Part shown: positions 32,402 to 40,177 of the stretch, in pieces
How the letters are laid out: each line of letters begins with the position of its first letter
Position numbering within the stretch: the stretch's first letter is position 1
Origin: JBOFCO01 sp051646105
Lineage (GTDB): Bacteria; Pseudomonadota; Alphaproteobacteria; Rhodobacterales; Rhodobacteraceae
Direction of reading: 5' to 3'
Length of the DNA: 47,718 nt
NCBI GenBank assembly: GCA_051646105.1
Contig: JBOFCO010000174.1
Coordinates: 1 to 47,718 of the forward strand
Notes under the pieces: generated by a model
Databases searched by the model: none
Seen by the model: only the letters and a program-made list of their open reading frames with translations
What the model was told of the DNA's origin: nothing
Made by a program: the position numbers and the translations under genes

Positions 32402-33051
32402 CAAGCCTCTCCGCGGGCGGCCCTTGCAAACGCAGTGATACGATCCCTGTCTTTCACGCCAGGCGCGCTTTCTACCCCCGATGACACATCCACCTGACGC
32501 GCGCCGGTCAGCCGGATCGCCTCGGCCACGTTTTCCGGGGTCAATCCGCCGGCCAGCATCCATGGGCGCAACCAGTGCCGTCCGACCAGCAGGCGCCAGT
32601 CAAAGGCAAGCCCGTTCCCCCCCGGCAGCGCTGATCCGCGCGGCGGCTTTGCATCGACAAGGATCTGATCCGACACAAGGCTGTAATCCATAAGCTTTGG
32701 CAGATCGGCTTCACCTGCTATCCCCACCGCCTTCATCACCGGCAGACCATAACGCGCGCGCACTTCTGCCACACGGTCCGGGCTTTCGCTGCCGTGAAGT
32801 TGCAGCATGTCCACCGGCACGATATCGACAATAGCATCAAGCGTCGCATCGTCAGCATCGACGGTCAGCGCAACCTTGGCGACACCTGATGGCACCGTGA
32901 GGGCAAGACTGGCGGCCTGCGGCACCAGAACATTGCGCGGTGATTTCGGGAAAAACACAAAACCCAGATACGCCGCGCCCGCGCCGACGGCAGCTTCGAC
33001 ATCCGCGGCCTGGGTCAGGCCGCATATCTTGATGCGCACGTCCTGTGACAT
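32401..33051 (-). CDS. trpF: Phosphoribosylanthranilate isomerase
   Basis: A 216-residue TIM-barrel enzyme doing the Amadori step of tryptophan synthesis. MSQDVRIKICGLTQAADV has the catalytic Cys10; GFVFFPKSPRNV, LQLHGSE, PVMKAVGI, ILVDAKPPRG and MLAGGLTPENVAEAI, then VDVSSGVESAPGVKD with the acid and phosphate contacts. All normal. It lies 24 bp after the LapA-like gene and overlaps the sulfotransferase-like gene. Confidence 0.97.
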   Translation of the reverse strand: MSQDVRIKICGLTQAADVEAAVGAGAAYLGFVFFPKSPRNVLVPQAASLALTVPSGVAKVALTVDADDATLDAIVDIVPVDMLQLHGSESPDRVAEVRARYGLPVMKAVGIAGEADLPKLMDYSLVSDQILVDAKPPRGSALPGGNGLAFDWRLLVGRHWLRPWMLAGGLTPENVAEAIRLTGARQVDVSSGVESAPGVKDRDRITAFARAARGEA

Positions 33052-33075
33052 GGCCCTATCCGAAAAGGCCCCGGT

Positions 33076-33432
33076 TCAGCGCCGGGGAGCTTGTTCCAGC
33101 AATGCAAGGACGGCATCCTTGGGCTTGCCACTGTCGCCATTTGTCCGGGCGACCTCCGATCGCAGGCGGTCGATCTCTCTCCGGCTGGCGCTGGCCGCCG
33201 ACCGCAGCTTGTGTTCGCGAAACCATTCCCAGACAAAGCCGACCAGCAGCCCCACGACGATGCCCATGAAGATCACCAGGAACAGCGGCAAGGTGATCGC
33301 GTGGTCAAGCCCCCAGAACGCACCCGTTCCTTCGGGCAGCAGGCGCAGCGTCACCGGGCCACGGTTCGCCAGCGCCACGGTCAGCAGCACAAGGCCGAGC
33401 GCCGCAAGAAAGGCGTAGCGCAGGTATCGCAT
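33076..33432 (-). CDS. LapA domain (DUF1049) inner membrane protein
   Basis: A 118-residue protein with two N-terminal membrane helices: about 4-22 (LRYAFLAALGLVLLTVALA) and about 46-70 (ITLPLFLVIFMGIVVGLLVGFVWEW, ends in W-E-W-F). A basic and helical cytoplasmic part (REHKLRSAASASRREIDRLRSEV) follows. This is the lipopolysaccharide assembly protein A (LapA) fold, here without LapB next door. It sits 11 bp after ihfB, as in many Rhodobacterales. It may take part in envelope assembly. Confidence 0.88.
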   Translation of the reverse strand: MRYLRYAFLAALGLVLLTVALANRGPVTLRLLPEGTGAFWGLDHAITLPLFLVIFMGIVVGLLVGFVWEWFREHKLRSAASASRREIDRLRSEVARTNGDSGKPKDAVLALLEQAPRR

Positions 33433-33442
33433 CGGCAGGTTC

Positions 33443-33724
33443 CTACTTTCCGTTCAGCCGGTCCCGCAACAGCTTTCCGGTCTTGAAAAACGGCACATGT
33501 TTTTCGTCGACATCGACGGAATCGCCGGTACGCGGATTGCGGCCAACCCGGGCATCACGGCGCTTGACCGAAAACGCCCCGAAACCGCGCAGTTCGACCC
33601 GGTCGCCCCGCGCCATCGCGTCAATGATTTCCTCAAAGATCGTGTTCACGATCCGCTCTACATCGCGCTGGAAAAGATGCGGATTTTCTTCTGCAACCTT
33701 CTGGATCAGTTCGGATCGAATCAT
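33443..33724 (-). CDS. ihfB: Integration host factor beta subunit
   Basis: A 93-residue DNA-bending protein of the HU/IHF family. MIRSELIQKVAEENPHLFQRDVERIVNTIF gives the helical body; VELRGFGAFSVKRRDARVGRNPRTGD is the DNA-gripping arm with R-N-P-R-T-G, and VPFFKTGKLLRDRLN closes it. A heterodimer partner ihfA is not in the window. ihfB follows rpsA as in most proteobacteria, but terminators separate them and a likely promoter lies between. Confidence 0.97.
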   Translation of the reverse strand: MIRSELIQKVAEENPHLFQRDVERIVNTIFEEIIDAMARGDRVELRGFGAFSVKRRDARVGRNPRTGDSVDVDEKHVPFFKTGKLLRDRLNGK

Positions 33725-33780
33725 GAATGCCCCCCGGCGCGCGACTTTGTGGCTTCCACCGCGCTTCGCTTCATCGACAG

Positions 33781-33808
33781 ACTATAGGGGGAAATCCGGG
33801 TTGCTCAA
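33781..33808 (-). promoter_or_regulatory. Putative sigma70 promoter for ihfB
   Basis: On the minus strand TTGAGC (33808-33803), a 16-nt spacer and TATAGT (33786-33781) lie about 57 bp before the ihfB ATG. Good -10 and fair -35 for a housekeeping promoter. Confidence 0.5.
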
Positions 33809-33959
33809 ACGGAAAAGCCCCTGAGAGATTTGAAAACAGGGACTTTTCGGCTGCGCCACAGGCAATCCGGTGTTTGTACAGAGGCCCGCACAGAACGCTG
33901 CGACGCGGCATTGAAGGGACATGCAGGTGGAATCGTCCCGTCAGACAGCGATTCGGAAC

Positions 33960-33987
33960 AAAAAGCCCCACCGTTGCCGGTGGGGCC
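33960..33987 (-). terminator. Second rpsA terminator hairpin
   Basis: On the minus strand GCCCCACC (33987-33980) pairs with GGTGGGGC (33973-33966) around a 6-nt loop, followed by a run of six T. A strong Rho-independent terminator about 48 bp past the rpsA stop. Confidence 0.88.
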
Positions 33988-33997
33988 TGACGCCCAC

Positions 33998-34021
33998 CTT
34001 GCCCCTTTGTCGGGGCAAGGC
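33998..34021 (-). terminator. First hairpin after rpsA
   Basis: CCTTGCCCC (33998-34006) and GGGGCAAGG (34013-34021) form a perfect 9-bp stem with a 6-nt loop, 14 bp beyond the rpsA stop. It is not followed by T residues and probably works together with the U-run hairpin at 33960-33987. Confidence 0.65.
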
Positions 34022-34035
34022 AGGTTATTGATCGA

Positions 34036-35715
34036 TCACTTGTTGCCGCGCAGCGCAGCGCCAAGGATATCGCCCAGCGAAGCACCAGAGTCGGACGAAC
34101 CATACTGTTCGACGGCCTCTTTCTCTTCGGCGATCTCGCGCGCCTTGATCGACAGGCCTAGACGACGGGTCTTGCTGTCGACGTTGGTCACGCGGGCGTC
34201 GACATGGTCGCCCACCTGGAAGCGTTCCGGGCGCTGGTCGGCGCGGTCACGCGACAGATCGGAACGGCGGATAAACGACTTCATGCCGTTATATTCCACC
34301 TCGATGCCGCCCTCCTCGATCGCAGTCACGGTCGTGGTGATGACCGAGCCACGCTTCACGCCATCAACCGCATCGCTGAACGTATCCGCACCCATGGCCT
34401 TGATCGAAAGCGAGATGCGTTCCTTTTCGACATCCACTTCGGTCACGGCCGCCTGGACGGTATCGCCCTTGCGGTAGTTCTGGATGGCATCCTCGCCGCG
34501 CTGATCCCAGCTCAGGTCGGACAGGTGCACCATGCCGTCGATGTCGTTTTCCAGGCCGACGAACAGACCGAATTCGGTGATGTTCTTGACCTCGCCCTCG
34601 ATCATCGTGCCGACTGGATGGGTTTCGGCAAAGACTTCCCACGGGTTACGCTGGGTCTGTTTCAGGCCCAGTGACACGCGGCGCTTGGCGGTGTCAATTT
34701 CCAGCACCATGACATCCACCTCTTGCGAGGTAGAGACGATCTTGCCGGGGTGAACGTTCTTCTTCGTCCAGGACATTTCCGAAACGTGCACCAGACCCTC
34801 GACACCGGCCTCCAGCTCGACGAATGCGCCGTAGTCGGTGATGTTGGTGACGCGGCCCTTGTGAACCGAACCCAGCGGATAGGCCTTTTCGACGGCATCC
34901 CACGGATCGGACTGAAGCTGCTTCATTCCCAGGCTGATGCGATGGGTGTCCTTGTTGATCTTGACGACCTGAACCTTGACGGTTTCGCCGATCGCCAGGA
35001 TTTCCGACGGATGGTTGACGCGGCGCCAGGCCATGTCAGTGACGTGCAGCAGACCGTCAACGCCGCCCAGATCGACGAAGGCACCATATTCGGTGATGTT
35101 CTTGACCACACCGTCAACCACGTCGCCCTCGGCCAGCTTGCCGATAACTTCGGCGCGCTGCTCTGCGCGGCTTTCTTCCAGAATGGCGCGACGCGACACC
35201 ACGATATTGCCGCGACGACGGTCCATCTTCAGGATCTGGAACGGCTGCTTCATACCCATCAGCGGGCCGGCATCACGCACGGGGCGCACATCGACCTGCG
35301 AACCGGGCAGGAAGGCCACGGCACCGCCCAGATCGACGGTGAAGCCGCCCTTGACGCGGCCGAAGATGGCACCATCGACGCGCTCTTCTTTCTCGTACGC
35401 TTTTTCAAGCCGGTCCCACGCCTCTTCGCGGCGGGCCTTTTCACGGCTGATCGAGGCTTCGCCACGGGCATTTTCCACGCGGTCAAGGTAAACCTCGACG
35501 GTATCGCCCACGGCAATCTCCGGCGCCTCGCCCGGATTTGCGAATTCTTTCAGGTCGATGCGGCCTTCCATCTTGTAGCCGACATCGATGATGGCCTGGC
35601 CCGCCTCGATGGCGATAACCTTGCCTTTGACGACCGAACCCTCTTCGGGGGTGTCGATCTCGAAGCTCTCTTTCAGAAGGGCTTCAAATTCTTCCATCGT
35701 CGCTTTTGCGCACAT
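34036..35715 (-). CDS. rpsA: 30S ribosomal protein S1
   Basis: A 559-residue protein of six S1 RNA-binding repeats that recruits mRNA to the 30S subunit. Repeats are visible as EEGSVVKGKVIAIE, FGRVKGGFTVDLGG, VVKNITEYGAFVDLGGVDGLLHVTDMAW, VTNITDYGAFVELEAGVEGLVHVSEMSW, VKNITEFGLFVGLENDIDGMVHLSDLSW and a diverged sixth (ITTTVTAIEEGGIEVEYNG). Start Met at 35715 (MCAKATMEEF) with AGGAAAACT upstream; a Met at residue 7 (MEEFEALL) is a possible alternative. It is upstream of ihfB, but no cmk gene is next to it, the usual partner. Confidence 0.96.
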   Translation of the reverse strand: MCAKATMEEFEALLKESFEIDTPEEGSVVKGKVIAIEAGQAIIDVGYKMEGRIDLKEFANPGEAPEIAVGDTVEVYLDRVENARGEASISREKARREEAWDRLEKAYEKEERVDGAIFGRVKGGFTVDLGGAVAFLPGSQVDVRPVRDAGPLMGMKQPFQILKMDRRRGNIVVSRRAILEESRAEQRAEVIGKLAEGDVVDGVVKNITEYGAFVDLGGVDGLLHVTDMAWRRVNHPSEILAIGETVKVQVVKINKDTHRISLGMKQLQSDPWDAVEKAYPLGSVHKGRVTNITDYGAFVELEAGVEGLVHVSEMSWTKKNVHPGKIVSTSQEVDVMVLEIDTAKRRVSLGLKQTQRNPWEVFAETHPVGTMIEGEVKNITEFGLFVGLENDIDGMVHLSDLSWDQRGEDAIQNYRKGDTVQAAVTEVDVEKERISLSIKAMGADTFSDAVDGVKRGSVITTTVTAIEEGGIEVEYNGMKSFIRRSDLSRDRADQRPERFQVGDHVDARVTNVDSKTRRLGLSIKAREIAEEKEAVEQYGSSDSGASLGDILGAALRGNK

Positions 35716-35867
35716 GCGTTCAGTTTTCCTTTTGTCATGTTTCACTGGCCATGCGGTTGGCTCCGCCGGTCTTTGATCGCCCCGAACAAGACAACCCCGC
35801 CCGGTGGTCCGGTCAGGGCGAGTCTGTTCAGGATTGGGGGGCTATAACGGCATCGGTGCCGCCTGGC

Positions 35868-35900
35868 AAGGAAAAGGCGGCCCTGTTTTGGCACCGCCTT
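35868..35900 (-). terminator. Terminator after nitroreductase
   Basis: On the minus strand AAGGCGG (35900-35894) pairs with CCGCCTT (35880-35874) around a 13-nt loop, followed by TTCCTTG. It lies 7 bp past the nitroreductase stop. Upstream of rpsA, no other hairpin stood out. Confidence 0.55.
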
Positions 35901-35906
35901 CCCGTA

Positions 35907-36539
35907 TCAGGCGACTTCTGTGACCAGATCGGCCAGCGGGCGGCGCACCTTTTTCTGGCCAAGCAGCCAGTCGCCTTCGTCCGCGCGGTAGCCCAGCGGC
36001 AGCAGCGTGACCGACCGCAGGCCACGAGCGCGCAGGCCAAGGATCGCGTCGACCTGATCGGGATCGAACCCTTCCATCGGCGTTGCGTCCACCTCCTCAA
36101 AGGCGGCGGCAGTCACGGCGATGCCAAAGGCGATATAGGCCTGCCGCGCCGCGTGTTCGTGGTTTACGTCGGCGCTGCGGGGCAGATAGCTGGCCTTCAA
36201 CCCTTCATAGTAGCCGCGCAGCATCTCGTTCGGGCTGCCGCGTTCAGCTTCCGTTCGGGTCACGACGGCATCAATGCGTTCAGCCGTGTAATTGTCCCAC
36301 GCTGCAAAGACCAACACATGCGAACCATCTGTGATTTGTGCCTGATCATATGCGGCAGCGCGCAACTTTGCCTTTACCTCCGGGTTGGTCACAACGATCA
36401 CCTCGAACGGCTGCAACCCGCTGGAAGTGGGGGCAAGCCGTGCTGCCTCCAGTATCCGGTCAACCTTTTCCTGCGACACCGATTTTGCAGGGTCCATCTT
36501 CTTGGTGGCATATCGCCAGTTCAGTCGTTCGTGCAGCAT
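35907..36539 (-). CDS. Nitroreductase-family NAD(P)H-dependent oxidoreductase
   Basis: A 210-residue FMN enzyme of the NfsB type. MLHERLNWRYATKKMDPAKSV, ILEAARLAPTSSGLQPFEVIVV (the R/S-rich FMN phosphate site) and SVTLLPLGYRADEGDWLLGQKKVRRPL (the closing helix with K-K-V-R) are visible. The start at 36539 is chosen by AGGAAG before it. It is divergently oriented to an HxlR regulator with operator-like repeats between them, the usual arrangement for quinone- or aldehyde-responsive reductases. Substrate may be quinones, nitroaromatics or flavins. Confidence 0.93.
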   Translation of the reverse strand: MLHERLNWRYATKKMDPAKSVSQEKVDRILEAARLAPTSSGLQPFEVIVVTNPEVKAKLRAAAYDQAQITDGSHVLVFAAWDNYTAERIDAVVTRTEAERGSPNEMLRGYYEGLKASYLPRSADVNHEHAARQAYIAFGIAVTAAAFEEVDATPMEGFDPDQVDAILGLRARGLRSVTLLPLGYRADEGDWLLGQKKVRRPLADLVTEVA

Positions 36540-36563
36540 GGTTAGACTTCCTTGTGCCATTCA

Positions 36564-36591
36564 GTATAAAAAGAATACCAAGTATAAATAC
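36564..36591. promoter_or_regulatory. Candidate HxlR operator (GTAT/ATAC repeats)
   Basis: Two inverted repeats of GTAT/ATAC: GTAT-N7-ATAC at 36564-36578 and GTAT-N2-ATAC at 36582-36591, between the divergent nitroreductase and HxlR genes. Symmetry and position suit the local HxlR repressor controlling both promoters. Confidence 0.55.
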
Positions 36592-36654
36592 GGGACTGGA
36601 CAAATCCTGCAAGAAGGCACATTCCTGTAACCGGGTAACACAACAGGAACCGCC

Positions 36655-37032
36655 ATGACCGCCCCGAAATCCCCCTGCGAATGCACCCGCATCGGAGAGG
36701 TTCTGGCCCGCGTCGGTGACCGGTGGAGCACGCTGATCGTCTATCGGCTGAGCGGCGGGAAGATGCGGTTCAACGAACTGAAACGCGAACTGGGTATTTC
36801 GCAGCGCATGCTCAGCCTGACCCTGCGCGATCTGGAACGCGACGGACTTGTGCTACGCCATCACCATCCGACAATCCCGCCAAAGGTCGAATATGAACTG
36901 ACCGCCCTTGGCCAGTCCATGCGGGAACCCGTTCGCGCGCTTTCCCTATGGGCGCTTGAAAACCTGCCCGCGATCGATGCCGCCCGCGCCACATTTGACG
37001 CGATGGCCAATGGCACAGTCGCCGCAGAATAA
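36655..37032 (+). CDS. HxlR-family transcriptional regulator
   Basis: A 125-residue winged-helix protein. CECTRIGEVLARVGDRWSTLIVYRL (from 8) is the HxlR start, with Cys8 and Cys10 as possible thiol sensors for quinones or aldehydes. RFNELKRELGISQRMLSLTLRDLERDGLVLR is the HTH, and VEYELTALGQSM the wing. It is divergent from the nitroreductase and 23 bp upstream of the YeeE-type gene, so it may control both. ATG 36655 has CAGGAACC upstream. Confidence 0.93.
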   Translation: MTAPKSPCECTRIGEVLARVGDRWSTLIVYRLSGGKMRFNELKRELGISQRMLSLTLRDLERDGLVLRHHHPTIPPKVEYELTALGQSMREPVRALSLWALENLPAIDAARATFDAMANGTVAAE

Positions 37033-37054
37033 CCCCGCATCCTGGATTACCGTC

Positions 37055-37486
37055 ATGGAAACAAGTTTCACCCCCCTGCTTTCGTTGTCTGGCGGCATGC
37101 TGATTGGCCTGGCCTCGGTCCTGCTCATGCTGACGCTGGGGCGGATCATGGGCGCAACCGGCATACTGATCGGGCTGTTTGCGCCAGAGTCGCGCGCCGA
37201 CTGGCTGTGGCGTGCTGCATTGGTGGCTGGCATGGTTTCCGCCCCGGCAGTGGTCTGGGCGCTGTCGGGCAGTATGGCACCCGTAGAGATTCCGGTCAGC
37301 ACCACAGCGCTGGTGGCGGGCGGGCTGATCGTGGGGGTCGGTGTCACCTTGGGCGGCGGCTGCACATCGGGTCACGGTGTCTGCGGGATGGCGCGACTGT
37401 CGCCCCGATCGATTGCCGCCACGATGACCTTCATGCTTACAACCGGGCTGACCGTGTTTGTGCTTCGTCATGTGATCGGGGGTTAG
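37055..37486 (+). CDS. YeeE/YedE-family membrane protein, N-terminal half of split transporter
   Basis: A 143-residue membrane protein with four hydrophobic segments. GGGCTSGHGVCGMARLSPRSIAA (Cys103 and Cys110) is the characteristic motif of the YeeE/YedE (DUF395) sulfur-compound transporter family, of which thiosulfate transporter TsuA is a member. Here it is split, with the second half as the next gene 1 bp downstream, the PmpA/PmpB-type arrangement. ATG 37055 is chosen; ATG 37010 inside the HxlR gene would extend it. It probably moves a reduced sulfur species; placing beside a Cys-bearing HxlR regulator is suggestive only. Confidence 0.86.
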   Translation: METSFTPLLSLSGGMLIGLASVLLMLTLGRIMGATGILIGLFAPESRADWLWRAALVAGMVSAPAVVWALSGSMAPVEIPVSTTALVAGGLIVGVGVTLGGGCTSGHGVCGMARLSPRSIAATMTFMLTTGLTVFVLRHVIGG

Positions 37487-37487
37487 G

Positions 37488-37937
37488 ATGCGGCTGCTGA
37501 CCGTCTATCTGATCGGCCTGATGTTTGGCATCGGCATCGTGATATCGGGCATGGGAAACCCCGCCAAGGTTATCAACTTCTTCGACGTCGCCGGAAGTTG
37601 GGATCCAAGCCTGCTTCTGGTCATGGGCGGCGCACTGGTTGTGACCTGTGTAGGTTATCGGCTGGTGCTGCCCCGCCCTGCACCGATGTTTGAACGGAAG
37701 TTCAGCCTGCCCACCGCACGAACCATTGACACAAAACTGATCGGCGGATCGGCACTGTTCGGCATCGGCTGGGGGATCACCGGATTTTGCCCGGGTGGGG
37801 CGATCCCGGTTCTTGGCACCGGCGTTGTCGATGTTGCGATTTTTCTGGCGGCCATGGTTGCAGGAATGCTGGCGACCCGCGCGCTGACAGCCCGCAAGCC
37901 AGCAAGCCGGACCGATGCGACGCCTTTTCGCAGTTGA
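37488..37937 (+). CDS. YeeE/YedE-family membrane protein, second half of split transporter
   Basis: A 149-residue partner of the preceding gene with four hydrophobic segments. GMGNPAKVINFFDVAGSWDPSL is the conserved opening, and GWGITGFCPGGAIPVLGTG with Cys101 lines the sulfur path in family structures. A basic tail (TARKPASRTDATPF) ends it. ATG 37488 is 1 bp after the previous stop. Together with the preceding gene it likely makes one functional channel. Confidence 0.87.
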   Translation: MRLLTVYLIGLMFGIGIVISGMGNPAKVINFFDVAGSWDPSLLLVMGGALVVTCVGYRLVLPRPAPMFERKFSLPTARTIDTKLIGGSALFGIGWGITGFCPGGAIPVLGTGVVDVAIFLAAMVAGMLATRALTARKPASRTDATPFRS

Positions 37938-37944
37938 CACATGA

Positions 37945-37971
37945 CAAGGGGCAGGCTTTCCCTGCCCCTTG
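37945..37971. terminator. Hairpin between YedE-like and GlsB genes
   Basis: Perfect 11-bp stem CAAGGGGCAGG/CCTGCCCCTTG with a CTTTC loop between convergent genes. It has no U-tract on either strand but probably terminates both or blunts transcription collision. Confidence 0.55.
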
Positions 37972-37996
37972 CGCCGCACGTTCCAGCGTCAGACCA

Positions 37997-38254
37997 TCAG
38001 GTCGCGCGTTTGACCAGCCTGATCAGCAACAGCAGGATGACCGCGCCGATGGTCGAATGGATGATGGACCCAAGGATGGGGCTGCCGAACGTCCAGCCGA
38101 TACCACCGAACAGAAGCGTCGCAAGAAATGCGCCGACAATCCCCACGATGATATTGCCGAGGATGCCAAAACCGTATCCCTTGACCAGCACACCTGCAAG
38201 CCAGCCCGCAATCGCACCTATCACAAGGGTCACAAGAAGCCCTTCAACTGCCAT
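37997..38254 (-). CDS. GlsB/YeaQ/YmgE family membrane protein
   Basis: An 85-residue, Gly-rich three-helix membrane protein (transglycosylase-associated, stress response family). The repeat-like GAIAGWLAGVLVKGYGFGILGNIIVGIVGAFL and a final IRLVKR anchor are the family's marks. No catalytic role is known. Start ATG with GGGAGAG upstream. It is the last minus-strand gene before the YedE-like gene. Confidence 0.9.
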   Translation of the reverse strand: MAVEGLLVTLVIGAIAGWLAGVLVKGYGFGILGNIIVGIVGAFLATLLFGGIGWTFGSPILGSIIHSTIGAVILLLLIRLVKRAT

Positions 38255-38364
38255 GTCCGCTCTCCCTTACCCATCGCCATCCGCCCGGTGTTCGGGCGGG
38301 GCGGTTCATAAGACGGTAACGCGAAAAGTCCGCTTCGGTTCCCGATGCACCAGGCGGTCGCGGA

Positions 38365-38682
38365 TCAGAACACCGCTGCGACCTCATACATCACCGGTTC
38401 AAACCTGGCGCAAAGTGCCGAGATATGCCGGTTGCGCGCTCTCATTTCGGGGGTGCGCAACATGGCCTGGAAATCCTCGCGGCGCTTCCACTGGCTGTAG
38501 TTGGCGATGCGGGTATGGGCATCGTTGACATGGATCGCCGCCCCGATGAAGCCCGGCTGGTGGCGGATCACTTCTTCATAGGCGGCGCGCAGCGCGTCCA
38601 GCACATCATCGCAGGTGCCCGGCGTCATCTCGAATGTGGTGATCACGGTCTGACCGTGAAAATCGGCGGCGATCCTTGGCAT
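38365..38682 (-). CDS. Antibiotic biosynthesis monooxygenase (ABM) domain protein
   Basis: A 105-residue ferredoxin-like dimeric alpha-beta barrel protein. VITTFEMTPGTCDDVLDALRAAYEEVIRHQPGFIGAAIHV and ANYSQWKRREDFQAML follow the ABM pattern (the W-x-x-x-E/D-x-F element). Such proteins are small oxygenases or heme/quinone-handling enzymes. The Met at 38682 is selected because GGGAGGAC precedes it. It is divergent from the 62-residue membrane protein gene. Confidence 0.88.
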   Translation of the reverse strand: MPRIAADFHGQTVITTFEMTPGTCDDVLDALRAAYEEVIRHQPGFIGAAIHVNDAHTRIANYSQWKRREDFQAMLRTPEMRARNRHISALCARFEPVMYEVAAVF

Positions 38683-38772
38683 TTCTGTCCTCCCGGTCGG
38701 TGTTCGGCAGATACAGATTGGCACAGACCGGCATGCGATGCATCATGCACGCATCGTATCGCAAGGATTGCC

Positions 38773-38961
38773 ATGAAGTTTCTGGACCCGGACCATCCGT
38801 TCTTTGCCGCACCATGGCGGCGCTGGGCCACCGCCCTGCTGCCGCTCTTCTGGGCCGGGGTCGAAATCTGGACGGGAAATCCCGGCTGGGCGGTCCTGTT
38901 TGCCGCAGCCGGGGCCTATGCATTCTGGATTCTGATCGTGCAGGGGCCGTCGGCGAGGTAA
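38773..38961 (+). CDS. Small conserved membrane protein, unknown function
   Basis: A 62-residue protein with two hydrophobic segments (about 17-30 and 39-56), beginning MKFLDPDHPFFAAPWRRWAT. The Trp-rich chain and its DHPFFAAPWRR start have the look of a conserved Rhodobacterales orphan. AAGGATTG stands upstream of the ATG at 38773. No function is known. It converges with the Zn-ribbon gene. Confidence 0.7.
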   Translation: MKFLDPDHPFFAAPWRRWATALLPLFWAGVEIWTGNPGWAVLFAAAGAYAFWILIVQGPSAR

Positions 38962-38975
38962 CCGAAGCCACCTGC

Positions 38976-39323
38976 TCAATCGAAATCGAACAGCTCGCTC
39001 AGGAAGCTCTCGCGGCGCTTGGGGCGGCGCCGGTAATCGTCATCATCATGACGGCGGCGATAGTCGTCGTCGTCGCGTCTGTGCTCGGCCATCCTTTCCG
39101 GCACACGTTCGGTTGGGCGGCTGGCCTGCGGTGCATAGCTGTCAACTGCGGCGCGGGCTGGCTCTGATAGCGCGACGGCAGGACCGCCCGCCCCGGCCCT
39201 TTCAATGATCTTGTCAAGCTCACCCCGATCCAGCCAAACACCGCGACAGGTCGGGCAATAGTCAATCTCGACCCCGCTGCGGTCGGTCATCAGAAGGGTG
39301 GTCCCATCCTGCGGACATTTCAT
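38976..39323 (-). CDS. TFIIB-type zinc ribbon protein
   Basis: A 115-residue protein. The zinc ribbon MKCPQDGTTLLMTDRSGVEIDYCPTCRGVWLDRGELDKII has Cys3, Cys23 and Cys26 plus nearby acidic groups, the known zf-TFIIB family pattern. The C-terminal third is an unusual charged repeat, RRDDDDYRRRHDDDDYRRRP, then a hydrophobic-acidic end SFLSELFDFD. The ATG at 39323 is preferred as AGGAG is 6 nt ahead; an earlier TTG would overlap the site. Role is unknown. Confidence 0.85.
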   Translation of the reverse strand: MKCPQDGTTLLMTDRSGVEIDYCPTCRGVWLDRGELDKIIERAGAGGPAVALSEPARAAVDSYAPQASRPTERVPERMAEHRRDDDDYRRRHDDDDYRRRPKRRESFLSELFDFD

Positions 39324-39423
39324 CGGCAACTCCTGTTTTCTGTTGCTGACGAAATGGGATCAGGCACCGCGTCTTGCAAGGAGAACGGCGGAAATCCGCG
39401 CTGCTTGCGCAAAGGTCCGACAG

Positions 39424-40050
39424 TCAGACCAATGCCATCACTTCTTTGGCCAGGGCCTGAACTTCATCCGTGGCGGGGCTTTTGCCGGCCTCGCTGACGC
39501 CGCGCCCTTGGCCAAGCGTTTCGGCATAGACGACCCGGTTTGACAAACGCGATGCTGCAAGCTCTGCATCCATGCCAGCGGCCGCTTCGGCAACCTCGGC
39601 AGCCAGACGCGTCCCCGCCTTGACCCGGTTCATCACCAGAAGCGTGCGCTTTCCTTCGCGGCGGGCCAGATCCAGAACGGAATCGGTCGCCCACAGGTCA
39701 ACGTGACTGGCGGCCACGGGCACCAGAACCAGATCGGCCTCGCGCAGTGCGGGGCGCAAGTCGGCATCCACCTTGGGCGGTGTATCGATAATGATGACCT
39801 CGACTTGCCGCTTCAGCTTTTCGCATTCATAGGAAACGCCCCAGGCCGAAGCCGTGGAAAACTCGATTCCCGCTTCGCCAAGCAGATCCCGCCGCGCCAT
39901 GAACCAGCGGCCCAGACTGCCCTGCGGATCGGTGTCAAGCACTGCAACACTGCGCCCTGCCTTGGAAAAGGCAACGGCAAGATTAACCGCGAGGGTGGTC
40001 TTGCCCGACCCACCCTTTTGCTGCGCAATCGTGATGACCGTGCCTGCCAT
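39424..40050 (-). CDS. ParA-family ATPase (orphan)
   Basis: A 208-residue deviant Walker ATPase. TVITIAQQKGGSGKTTLAVNLAV holds the KGGSGKTT loop (12-19), then VLDTDPQGSLGRWF, VIIIDTPPKVDADLRPALREADLVLVPVA and LLVMNRVK. The family positions plasmids, chromosomes or protein machines. No ParB or parS is nearby, so it is an orphan. The Met at 40050 is chosen by AAAGGCGG upstream. It is divergent from the RTX gene. Confidence 0.9.
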   Translation of the reverse strand: MAGTVITIAQQKGGSGKTTLAVNLAVAFSKAGRSVAVLDTDPQGSLGRWFMARRDLLGEAGIEFSTASAWGVSYECEKLKRQVEVIIIDTPPKVDADLRPALREADLVLVPVAASHVDLWATDSVLDLARREGKRTLLVMNRVKAGTRLAAEVAEAAAGMDAELAASRLSNRVVYAETLGQGRGVSEAGKSPATDEVQALAKEVMALV

Positions 40051-40177
40051 GAAAGCCGCCTTTGTTTTCTGCATCGCAGCATACCACGCGACAGGGTGGG
40101 ATGCGAGATGCAAACGCCCCTCACCCTGAACGTCCCAGTCGCGGCCACAAACATGGCTTCCGTCAAAAGATCGCAAA

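Noticed and set aside
38281..38299. Small hairpin CCGCCCG/CGGGCGG between GlsB and ABM genes
   Set aside because: Seven pairs and no U-run; too common in GC-rich DNA to call a terminator.
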